A stretch of 64,000 nucleotides of DNA from Periconia sp. R9002 (lineage: Eukaryota > Ascomycota > Dothideomycetes > Pleosporales > Periconiaceae), in assembly GCA_023627715.1 (NCBI GenBank), contig JAMAHW010000054.1:7501-71500 (forward strand). Reading direction: 5' to 3'. The notes under the pieces are model-generated. The model was given only the letters and a program-made list of their open reading frames with translations, searched no databases and was not told the DNA's origin. Shown in pieces: positions 45,029-55,300 of the stretch. The position numbers were made by a program, and so were the translations under genes. Within the stretch, counting starts at the first letter, position 1. Each line of letters begins with the position of its first letter.

Positions 45029-45532
45029 GGGGATGAGCGAGCGAGAGGGGAGTGTGTTTTGGAACTTCTGAAATTGCATCCGCCTTTCTTGGGGATTTTC
45101 ATCGTTAACACGGGTTTAATATTGTCTGCCCTTTTTCTTGGTCTTTGATTCTTGGATACACGCAGCGCGGAGTTTCTCGGGTTTCGGGTTGGGACTTTAT
45201 ATATATATGGAACAGCTGGCTCGGTTAGTAAATAATCTCGAATACATACATGCGCACACGTACTGAATCTTGTGTACTGGACGTAGATGTGAGCAAGTAT
45301 GCATCTCCCTCTCCCTATCGAGATCATCTGTATTTCCAGCGTGCAAGATGGTACATTACAAGAAACCAGTATACAGATCTAGTCTTCTATCATCTGAGAC
45401 AAGTATGAAAACACTCAACGATGCAATCATTTTTATACAATCAATAATTGAGACATCTTCTGCTCTTCATCCCACCAAGCCAATGCTGTATCGTACACAT
45501 ACACTCCACACCCAAGACACCCATGTTTCGAA
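45029..45532. other. Convergent 3' flanks, no gene
   Basis: 504 bp between the stops of the DUF2417-like gene and mL54. AT-rich with a TATATATATA stretch near 45198. It should contain both 3' UTRs and nothing else recognised. Confidence 0.4.
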
Positions 45533-46342
45533 CTAACCCATAGCCTTCAAGAAATTCTTCTCCTTAATATCCGCCCTCCTCTTCTTCCTCATCGACTTGG
45601 TCAACGCATCTCTCGCCGCGACGGCCTGGATGGCACCTTCTGTCGTGCCATCGCCCGAGGGGAGGTCGATGGTCTGCTCGTACATGGGGATTTTGGGGGC
45701 GAGGAGTTCGGGGTTGGCGAGCTGTTCCTTGCGGAGTCGTTTGGCGGCTATACGACGTTGCTTTTTGGATTTCGCTAGAGAGAGAGGTTTGTTAGTTTGG
45801 GTTTGAGAATAAAGGAGATGTGGGGGAAGAGAGAGAGGAGTGGGCGTGATGTAGAGGTGTAACGTACAGAAAAGATCTCCCGACTCAGCATCGCCCTTGG
45901 TGTCCTTCTTGTCAAGTATCGTCCACAACCAATCGGGATACTCTTCATCGGCCATGGCGATGGGATCGGGTCTGTCTTTGAGGAAATTGAGGCCCTTCAA
46001 TGGCGTGCCAGCGGGCACAGAGCTCCTGACCAGCGGATGGACTTTTTTCTCCGCTACCGCGTGGGCATTTTTCTTGTCTTGCGGGGAGGCAGATGGGGTA
46101 AGGGGCGCGCTGAATGGCTGTGCAGCGGAGGTCGAAGTTGCGGCGGGCGGTGCGTGCGGAGATGTGGAAGAGCCTTGTCGGGGGACGGTTGCGGTCGCTG
46201 TGTTTGCGTTGATGGGTGTTGCGTTCAAACGGGGGGTGGTCGTGGAGAGAAATCGGAGGCCTGCGGTGTTGATGGTGGCGGCCAATTGATCGCGAGGCGC
46301 TATTGAGCGCGAGGCGGTTCGGAGACAGCTTCGGCAGATCAT
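45533..46342 (-). CDS. MRPL37: Mitochondrial large ribosomal subunit protein mL54 (MRPL37)
   Basis: Exons 46342-45868 and 45774-45533 (93-bp intron) give 238 residues. An in-frame ATG at 46399 would add 19 residues; I prefer 46342 because MICRSCLRTASRSIAPRDQ is a better mitochondrial presequence. The centre is a long Ser/Thr/Ala/Pro-rich stretch. The conserved mL54 core is KGLNFLKDRPDPIAMADEEYPDWLWTILD, broken here only by notation: GLNFLKDRPDPIA then EEYPDWLWTILD. After the intron comes KSKKQRRIAAKRLRKEQL and a basic C-terminus. It is a structural component of the mitoribosome. It appears intact. Confidence 0.9.
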   Translation of the reverse strand: MICRSCLRTASRSIAPRDQLAATINTAGLRFLSTTTPRLNATPINANTATATVPRQGSSTSPHAPPAATSTSAAQPFSAPLTPSASPQDKKNAHAVAEKKVHPLVRSSVPAGTPLKGLNFLKDRPDPIAMADEEYPDWLWTILDKKDTKGDAESGDLFCTLHLYITPTPLSLPPHLLYSQTQTNKPLSLAKSKKQRRIAAKRLRKEQLANPELLAPKIPMYEQTIDLPSGDGTTEGAIQAVAARDALTKSMRKKRRADIKEKNFLKAMG

Positions 46343-46399
46343 CTTGTGGTGTGGGTGTGGGAGCTGCTGGATGCTCTTGAGAAGTTGATGCTGGTGCAT

Positions 46400-49175
46400 T
46401 GTAGATGGATTAAGGTGGAGTTTTTCCGTTCCGGGTGGAGAGCTGTGATTGGTTGCTCTCTTCCAACCTTCCTAATGAGGCAAGTATGTGACAATCATCG
46501 ATCGCTGCATGCTAATAATGCACTGAAATCAGCTTGACTACAGTTCTGCCCAAACCCAGCGACTAGTTGAACTAACGATAATGCATTGCCAGATATCAAG
46601 ACCGATTATCCAAAGAATAAATTTACTATTACACTTCATCATTTTTCGTCTCATTTATCTCTCTATGCCTACCTGACAAAAATTCCTTTGTCTAATCATC
46701 AACCATTGATCACTGTCTTTCCTCACATTTAGGCTTGTAAGTGATGTTCACTTCATGCATCAAACATCACAGGTTTAATCTTGCGAAATAATGTGTTTTA
46801 AGCCCACACAGTAAGGTTATTGACTGTCGGTCCAAGAAAGTCACTCCGGCCTGGCTCCACCTCACTGTGTCTATGTACCATTGTCATACGTATGGGGCAA
46901 ACAGCAATTCAAAAACGCATCCTATCCGAAAAGATTCCCTCTCACTATTCAAGATAGCATTAAAGTCCACTTTGCCCTGAATATATAGAAATCAAACCAG
47001 TGCAATTTTGCATTTTCTTAACAAGAACGCTGTGTTAGCTCCACAGCTACACTTAAGAATTTCTCAACACTCCAGGGTGAACAGTACAACATCACTTGTA
47101 TACGTCTTACCACAACACGATATATGATTTTAATATCAGAGTATTTACTGCATTCCGACGGTGGCGATTATGTATCGGTGCTTCAGAGCAGGGCCAAAGA
47201 GGCAGCATATAATATAGGTTTTGCACCCCCTCGTTACATCATCTATGCGAGGTTTCCTATCTCTTTGATACGTTCTGGGAGAGTCTTCAAGCAGTGTATG
47301 TACTTTTTCACCGCTGGATCAACTTGTTGAAGATCAGACAAAATAATACACTGTACTACCTAGTACGGTGGGAAGGGGAAGTATAAAACGGACGAGTCAA
47401 AAAAGAAAAATACCATCATCGTCGTCGTAGACAAGAACCCACGGTACTGGACCCCCATCACCACCCACCTCCTCCGCGCCTACACAACCATCACAACCTC
47501 CGACTTCCACCCTATCCGCGATGTGCGTGGGGGAGGAGTTTGGGGTATTGGGGGTTGCCGCCCGTTGGCTTTGTGGTGGAGAGGGTGGTTGGGTTGGGGT
47601 GGATTTTTTGGTGTGTGCCGGAGAGGATTTATGCGTTGCAGTATTGTGGGGTTTGATGTGTTGATGGGGATATGTTTGTTTGTTGCGTTTATGTTTCGTT
47701 TTGAGAATAGAGGTAGCATAGTTGAATCGTACGTAGATATACAGAAGCACTCAAATACTATGTAATTACACACACCAAGTATTAGAGAATAGAAATCTCA
47801 CCTACCTACATCTTCTTAAACTAAATTCAGACAGCCTAGGCAGTACTCTGGTACTATTCGCAGTGTCTACACATATATATACATTATGGGGAATCAACAG
47901 CACTTCACAACTTGAAACACTTGGATTATCCAGTGCCCAAGTACATCCACACCCATTCTCCCTTGCCCCTCTCCCTTCATCTCACCTCCTCCTCCTCCCA
48001 CTGTCCCATCTCCTCCTACACCTACACCCTCTCCACAGTATGCAAGAATCAGCAATGTAACACGCCCCCTCCTACATCCACATGCACCATCCAAATGACA
48101 CTCCCTCCGCCCGCAGATCATCCACGCGCTTGCTTCCCTGCATATCTGCTGCACACACGCACGCATGCACACACATGCACGCGCGCGCGTTTCGGAGAAT
48201 AGGCATGGATGGAGAAGGAAGGGAAGCATGTGAGGGGAGTGGGAAGGGAGGGGGTCAAAAAGGAGCTGCTGGTTTGGGTATAGTGTAGTTGTGGGTATAA
48301 GTGTAGCGTAGTGTAGCGTAGCGTAGTAGTCTGGTGTAGGGCCGTAGGCAAGAGAAGTAGGGTAGGGTGGGGTAAAAAAAGGTGGGTTTAGCTAGAAGGG
48401 GAAGGTGGGTATGGTTTGATAGCATCAGGTAGTATAGCTATAGGGTAGGTAGGTTAGTTGTACATGTAGGTAGTATGCATATGAACAGAGAGATAAGATG
48501 TGAACACGTAACTGGAATTCTCCGAAGTACATAAATGAGAGCAAAGCATGTCTTATGTAGTACACATATGTATAATATGTATGTAGGTAAGATATAACGC
48601 CTATACCACCTTCCCACTTCGACCAATCTGCCCGACAATTTCCCCACATGTTTCGTTCCTCCTCTGTCATTACGGCAGAGTCCTAGTAAAAAGATATATG
48701 TAGATGGGATGAGATGGATAAAATTTCATATACACAGCAGCTAAATAAGAGAGTGTATGTGGAGGTGGGGTCGTCAGATGAACAAAGAAAACGATAGGAC
48801 GGGGGGCGTGGTAAATGGATTAGCCCCCCTCACGAGACGCTGGTAAATGTAGCCTCGTGAAATGTTTTGTTTCCGCCCCTTGGTGAGGGGAGATATGAGA
48901 ACGCCGACACCCGAAGCAGAACCACCCACACAAAAGAAAGTGGAAAAACAATAATGAATAGAAGTTAGGTGCCACCGCTCGAGGATAAGGTGGATACTCG
49001 AGGGCGGGATAAACAATATATACAGCGAAGAATGCCGTGTTTGTAGTTGTTGTACGGGTACGGGTGAGGGTTGCGATGAAGCGAAGGTGGGCAAAAACTG
49101 CCATGTATCATCCAGGATCGAAGGAAATGAAGTGCCGTTATTCATGCAGGAAATAAGAGACTTTGACTGGCGTCG
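46400..49175. other. Long gene-free region with low-complexity blocks
   Basis: 2.8 kb between the start of mL54 and the 3' end of the unrecognised minus-strand gene. 46540-47110 is AT-rich and featureless. 47440-47640 is strand-skewed (C-rich then G-rich). 48140-48195 has CA/CG-rich alternation (CACACGCACGCATGCACACAC type). 48290-48480 is rich in GTAGCGTAGTGTAG-like short repeats. Open frames in the region look compositional. Part is presumably the 3' UTR of the upstream minus gene or a non-coding transcript; neither can be shown here. Confidence 0.45.
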
Positions 49176-50006
49176 TTATATCCATGCCAAAGGTGCGGTG
49201 GTTTGACCGAACCTCGAGTTGAATAGAGGCTGGATCTCGGCCAGGTAGTCTGCGGCACAGAATATGGCAAGGTTGCGCTCGCGGAGCATGGCAATATCAG
49301 CCTCGGTCTCAGCGTCGCGGACCGCGCCGTGGAATTCCTCGGCTACTTCGTTGAGCTGCTCGAGCTCTTTGCCAAAGGGATGCTGCTGCTCTTCTTGGAT
49401 GGTCGCCCGGAACATGTCAACAGATCTCCGCTGCTCTCGCGATGATCGGGTAGAGCTGTGTCGTGATAGGTTTTGCAGAGACCGCTTCTGGGCCAGGCGT
49501 TCGTGTGCGCGCTTACTGTGGGACAGGGCTCTCTCGGGAACAGCGGGCACACTGGGCACCGCAGACGCCTCCTCTTTGGTCTCCTTCAGCTGTTGCAGGT
49601 TGCCCGAAGATGCCGACCTGCGTGGGTTCTTGTTGGCAGCGGCGAAGTATCCAGAAAGGTGGTTGGGCGCCGGCGACGTTGGCGAGGAACTGACCGAAGA
49701 GGCATCGGTCAAGGTGTCCCGGGAGGCTTGCGACGATGCCCTGGAGCGGGACGAGTAGCTGTGGTCCGAGTCATCGGCGGAGTGGGCGGAGGACTTGGAG
49801 GAGAAGTTGGTTTGGATGGGGGCAATGTCGGGAGCGTTGTAGGAGAGCATGTTTGTGGTTGAGACCAGAGCAACCGGACCGGATATTTTGGCACGATCAA
49901 TTTGGAGACCAGAGACCTTTACACTTTGACTGCGGGTGGGTGGCGAGGTAGCTGGCGGAGCATCTCTCCGCTTGATGCGTTGGGTGAGTCCGCGTGCGAG
50001 CGACAT
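49176..50006 (-). CDS. Unrecognised conserved-looking protein, Ser-rich with a C-terminal helical domain
   Basis: Single exon, 276 residues, starting MSLARGLTQRIKRRD. The first 190 residues are Ser/Ala/Arg-rich and probably disordered (SSKSSAHSADDSDHSYSSRS). Residues 195-276 form a compact acidic helical part (KELEQLNEVAEEFHGAVRD, MLRERNLAIFCAADYLAEI). The contrast suggests a real protein with a regulated tail. I do not recognise the family and assign no function. Basic Arg/Ser clusters such as SRHSSTRSSREQRRS could be phosphorylation sites. It sits alone between two gene-free stretches of 2.8 and 3.3 kb, which would suit a gene with long UTRs or complex control. Confidence 0.72.
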   Translation of the reverse strand: MSLARGLTQRIKRRDAPPATSPPTRSQSVKVSGLQIDRAKISGPVALVSTTNMLSYNAPDIAPIQTNFSSKSSAHSADDSDHSYSSRSRASSQASRDTLTDASSVSSSPTSPAPNHLSGYFAAANKNPRRSASSGNLQQLKETKEEASAVPSVPAVPERALSHSKRAHERLAQKRSLQNLSRHSSTRSSREQRRSVDMFRATIQEEQQHPFGKELEQLNEVAEEFHGAVRDAETEADIAMLRERNLAIFCAADYLAEIQPLFNSRFGQTTAPLAWI

Positions 50007-53000
50007 AATGTAAAATTAAATGGTGGATAGATTTACTGTATATTGTTCACAGCAAGTACGGTGCGGTAGTTCGGTGCCGGGACCGGCAATCCTTTGGCGA
50101 GAAGAGCTCTCGTTGGGTGCTGGAGCAAGTAGGTGCAGTAGTTGATGCGGGGCGGAGGCCGCGGATAAATTGGCGGAGCAGCGAGCTAAAAAGAGAAGGC
50201 CAGCGGGATGCAGGCAGACAGGTGACAGTGTGGAAGGACTACGTTGCAGCGCTTGATCCAGAGGACAGAGTGGAGATGTGACGGGTGGTATCACGAGCTG
50301 GCCAGGTGGGATCGCGTGGTGTAACCGGGGAGAGAGAGCTGCACAACCAGGGTTGGACTCGATGGCAGTTCACAGGTCAGTTCGGTACGGCAGCGATAAC
50401 GGATTTTTTTTTCTTTCTTTCTTTCTCTGTGTAGTGTCGGACAAGAGGTGATGGAGATGATGGATGATATAGTGACGCAAGTATCCCTGGAATGGTTCGT
50501 TGGGTTGTTGGCGATTGTCGATCCGTTTGGGTGTTTTTGTGTTTGGAGAGACGACTTGTTGTTTGGTTCGGTTCAGTCCTTCGCACAGCGGTAGCTAAAC
50601 AGGGTAAAAGAAGGAATGGGGGTAAAATCAGGACGGTCTGTCAAAGAGCGTATGGGGGACCAGCGTCGTAAGGAGCGCACACCAGGTCGCGACGATAAGG
50701 AGGGAATGTAGTAGGATAGACAGATAGGACAGACAGGACGCGGAGTCGCTGAGAAGAAAAGAACGGGGGGAGGTGCGGGTGCGAAGGAGTAAAAGAAGAA
50801 GGAAGAAACGAGCGGCGGGATGCGAGCAGGGAAGCCGCAAAGGGACGGTGGCTGCTGCTTTTTTTTTGGTGGACAGCATCGACATGTCAGGGAGAGATTG
50901 GCAGACGCTGACAGGGCTTTTTCAGGAACAGCCGCAACGGGCCAATGGCGGCCGCTCCTTGCTGGTCCCCACTCGGTCCCCACTCCGTCTCCACTCTGGT
51001 CTCCAGCGAACCAGCAGGGCGGCCAGGCGCCCGGGCGTGCTCGGCGGGCGCTGGCTAGTCCCCTTTGGGCGGCCCTTTTGTTTCAAATGGCCAGCACCGT
51101 CGCCCTCGTCCTGCTCATCTGCACTCGCTGAAGCCGTGGCCTTGCTCCTTTGGACGGTTGGATAGATAGGTATTGACTCTATGGTCCCTTTCCAGAGTCG
51201 TCTGCTTGCTCAGGCTGGCTTCTGGCCCGAAATAGGCGTCATTCATCATCATGACAGGTACATATGCATGTTTGCAGCATCGCGCCAGTGACGTCGGCCC
51301 ACGATGCATGACTTTGGTTTTTGGGGAAATGAAGCAGCCACGCCACGCATGAATCTGCAAACAACACCTTTCTTTACTTACACAGTACAGTATTACTCAT
51401 CCCATCTCATCCTTCCCCGGACATGCATGTATCACATCTCTCCGACTGTCATCCCACTGTGATTGGCGTGACACGGGCAAGCTCACCACTATCGCGCGTC
51501 GTCACTGTCAGTCCATGTAAGCTTGCATTCACCTCTGCTCTGCCGACTCTTCTGGCCTCCTCGCCCGCGCCGCGCTTAATCTGCAAACCCTAAAAACTTG
51601 GTTGGTGCCCAGGGCCAAAAGAGAAAAAAACCATCGAAACAACGGGGTGCTCCCGTTCCCGCTAACCATCCAATGGCATCTTTCCGCTCGCCTCGCCCGT
51701 TTCAATACTCACCCTGAACCTGGCCGACCATCACGGTTCCTGATTCACGGTGTCGGCAGCAATGATACAGTCCACCGACCGCAAGGAGCAAGCTTGAACA
51801 TCGGGATAAAAAAAAACCCTCCATCAAACATCGATGTTCATGCCCATCATCGCTCCAGGAACCAGGAATACCATCGTTGAGCCCTGGGGCCTGCCTGCGA
51901 GTCCACAATGCCACCGAGCACCACCGCAAATTTTCCCTTCCTCTCCTCTTTTCTTCCATGTCTGCGCGTCATGTCATGCTCACTCTCCACCACGACATCT
52001 CCAATCGTGGTACGCTAGCCCATGAACCGCGCACACCTCGTGCCGCCTCGTTTTTCCACCTGTGAACTACCGAGACCGACTCGGAACCCAGAATTCGATA
52101 GTTGCGGAACCCCCTTTTGCGGCACTGCAAAGTCGACTTTTTGGCTGGGCGACGTGATGTCCCAACGAGGCGAGAGAGCCTGGTGTTTCGAATAAAGTTG
52201 CTCCACTCCCCCACGCGAGTCAGGTCCCATTATCGTTTCTTCTGGAGCCGCCCAAAAATACTTGTTTTGTTTCTTTCCCGTATCCCTGGGTGCATGCATC
52301 GCTTATCCAATTTTCCTTTTCCTTTTCCTTTTTTCATTTGCTTATCGCTAGAGAGTAGGTAATGCTGTTAACGGATGTGCACACTGCATGCACGCGCGTG
52401 CTGTACAACAATCATCATCAACCATCAGCACTGTACCACCACGTCACTGAAGCAATCACCCCCGCCAAGCAACCTCACACCTAACACTGACGAGTATGTG
52501 CGTGGTCAGTCCCTGTCGGTCTCGCCTCATATCCATCTCACATCTCATCAAATGTCTACAAAACACCTCCTACACACGTGTACACTCCACATTACCGTAT
52601 ATAAATAACCACCTAGCTAGCCAGCACACTCAACCCCCAATCTTGGATGCTACAATGTCTGTCTTTAGTTCCAACGGCCTGCAGGGAATAACACGCGCGT
52701 GCTGCTATTACTAAAGAGATAGTATATGGTACCTGCATATGTATGTATCAATTAATGTCGTGGCATCCATGTGTAGGGAGGGTATCGCTGCAGTTAGTGC
52801 TTTCGTACACTTACACCTACCCACGACGGATGGAGAAAAGATAAATGTAATACATCTCCAACGAGCATGAGAACAATATAGGTACACGCAGCACAACATC
52901 AATCCTATTCTTAGTTTGTCTGCATACATACATATCTCGACGAGATCTTGCAAAGTTCCCCCTCCCCCCCTTCTTCGTTTATCATTCTCACTGCGGTAAA

Positions 53001-53319
53001 AAATAAAAAGGGGGGGGGGGGGATCATGAATGGGATAAAGGGAGGGGGGAGGTTGAATTGATCATCGCAGGAAGAGAAAGAAAAAAAAGAATCCTATTGA
53101 ATACTGATTTGTGGGTAAGTAGTTAGTAGGCAACAAATATAGTTTGCGCGGGTGAAACGTTTCCGATCCATACGAAACAACCCTTCACACGCAAGGCGGA
53201 GAGAGGAGGGAGGAAAACCTAAAAATGATCCTCCGTCTCCTCCATTCCTCGTTTCTCGTGGGGGAAACAGGGTCATAAAACGAAAGAAAAAAAACTCTAT
53301 TCTTAATTCCACCTCCCGC
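50007..53319. other. Long gene-free region upstream of the Ser-rich protein gene
   Basis: 3.3 kb with no supported gene. Contents: a TTTCTTTCTTTC pyrimidine tract at about 50404-50426 (plus strand), a GC-rich block at 50930-51090, scattered CA-rich and poly-A bits, a CCTTTTCC repeat near 52312-52330, and a G-run at 53011-53022. It should include the promoter and leader of the gene ending at 50006 and the 3' flank of PWP1. Several open frames exist on both strands but none shows a domain. Confidence 0.45.
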
Positions 53320-55072
53320 CTACTCCTCCATAGACTCCCACCCCTTTTCCGCACCACCACCCTCCTCCTCCCCCCCACTCTCCCCCTCCTCCGAATCCGA
53401 ATCCGTATCCACCTCCTCAACCCCCACCAACCTCTCTTTCCTCCCCTCCCCCCTCAACTCAGGCACCCTCGTCGCAAACGCCTCGCGGACGGCCCTATTC
53501 GTGCTCGTATCCCAAATCTGCACCGCGCCTTTGCTCCCCGCGACGGCGAGGCGGAAGCCCACCTCTTTATCCGGGGCGAAGGTCGTCGAAAACACCTTCC
53601 CGACGCCGAGGTCGCGCGCGACGACCATGCTGGGTCCGCCGGATGCGGATTGCGTGTTCCACAGCTTGACTTGCTTGTCCGTGGATCCCGTGGCGAGGAA
53701 GCCGGGGATGATGGGGTTGATGTCGAACGAGGAGATGGATTGGTCGTGGGCTTGGAGGATCCAGGTGGGTTTGGAGCCTGAAGGGGTTGAGGGCGCGGCG
53801 CGCACGTCGTGGTAGTGTATCATGCCGTTTTCGGTCGAGACCTGTTGGGGTTTTTTTTAGTATTGTGGGTATGGTTGGGTTGGGTTGGGTGTACGTCATG
53901 TTTCGAGAGGGTTTGAGGGGACTTACGTAGAAGTAGTTGGGATCGTGGGGATCCCACCGTACGTTCTCGACGTCACTTTCGACGCCCCACCGCGGGACTG
54001 TGGCATCCGGCGCGCGCATGTCGGCTGCGACGATTGTGCGGTCGTAGCTGCCGCTGAGTAGGATGGTGGATTCGGTAGGGTGCCATGCCACCGCGCACAC
54101 CTTGTCGGTGTGGTATATGTAGGATTTGGCGCACTTTGTCGTGTTGAGGTCCCACAGCTTGACCGTCTTGTCTGCGGAGGAAGAGGCGAGGAGGTTGCGG
54201 TGGTGACGGTTCGCAGCTAAAGAAAGGACCGCGTCGACGTGGAACTCGTCGTTGGCCTTTTTGGCCTTCTTCTTCTTTTTCTTCTTGGGCTTGTCGACGT
54301 TGGCGGCGTCTTCGGCGCCTTGTCCGAGGATTGCGTCTGGATACATGCTGTCCACCACGTCGAGATTCCACACCTCAATGTCCGGGTCCATTGTGCCAAC
54401 TGCTACGAAGTTGCCGCGTGCGTCGTTGCCCAGGTTGGCTTTGCCCACTGGCATGTCGAGCCATTCGACCGTGAGGGGGATGGCGGGCAACATAATGTCG
54501 TGGTGTACGTAGAGATTGTCCGCTTCGTCCTCGTATACGTAGACTTCGAGATGCGCGACTTCGTCTTCTATCCTGCCTGCTAGCACTAGGTTGTCTGTCG
54601 CTAGGATTTGTAGCTCTTCCCGCTCTTCGTCTTCCTCCTCTTCATTGAGATCCCTGGTGATATATGGATCCTCGTCGTCGTTCTCGTGGTAAACAAGGTT
54701 CTTCAGGTTTCCAAATAACGCGTTGGTGCCGCCTTCGGCATCGTTATCGTCGTCATCGTCGTAGTGTTCCAGGTCGTATTCTTTGAGATCGTCGTCAATT
54801 TCTCTGCAAAAGCAATTAGTCGTGACCTTCTGTTTTCCACCAGGATTAAATTACTCTGTGATTTCCATGCCAGACTCTCCGTTTTTCTTGCTCTCCTTCT
54901 TTTTGCTCTTCTCCTCCTCTTGCGCTTCTTCTAAATCCTCCTTCGCATCGTCCAGCTGTAGCTTCGCGAGCTTGGATATGCGCTCATACTCTTCATCGTC
55001 GAAATCGTATTTCGTAGGGAAGGGCGCCGCAAAGCCGCGCGGCACCCACGAAGTCGTCGTGATCATGGACAT
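53320..55072 (-). CDS. PWP1: Periodic tryptophan protein 1 homologue (WD40, ribosome biogenesis)
   Basis: Nucleolar WD40 protein involved in ribosome biogenesis and linked to rDNA chromatin in other eukaryotes. Exons 55072-54855, 54803-53927 and 53841-53320 give 538 residues. The start MSMITTTSWVPRGFAAPFP is diagnostic. A coiled acidic N-terminal region (EDLEEAQEEEKSKKKESKK) precedes WD repeats: VDAVLSLAANRHHRNLLASS with KTVKLWDL, DKVCAVAWHPTE with SYDRTI, SISSFDINPIIPGFLATGS with KQVKLWN, and FSTTFAPDKEVGFRLAV with VQIWD. A Lys-rich insert (PKKKKKKKAKKAND) lies between early repeats. The C-terminus is highly acidic. It is divergent from PRP16 across 228 bp. Confidence 0.95.
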
Positions 55073-55300
55073 TTTCGAATGCAACCAGAAATTGTCCTGA
55101 GTATGGGTGAGAGACAGTTCAAGATTCCCAGCGGGGTGAAATTTCAAGTCCCCGCCAGAACTTTTTTTTGGGTCGCTAGCGTGCTTTGGCTGTGGCTCAA
55201 GCTTTCCTAGTCAACGCCACTCCGCGTCTCTTCCGAACTTCTGTAGCAAAACGTCGCAACACCTATTTGGCGGACCAACCTCCAGCACCCGCAATACGCA
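55073..55300. promoter_or_regulatory. Shared divergent promoter of PWP1 and PRP16
   Basis: Only 228 bp separate the two start codons. Both products act in RNP biogenesis (pre-rRNA and pre-mRNA), so co-expression from one region is plausible. No specific motif was identified. Confidence 0.6.

Noticed and set aside
47397..47765. Overlapping open frames on both strands in the gene-free region
   Set aside because: They mirror a C-rich/G-rich low-complexity block, encode Pro/Thr/His or Gly/Trp runs and show no family signature.
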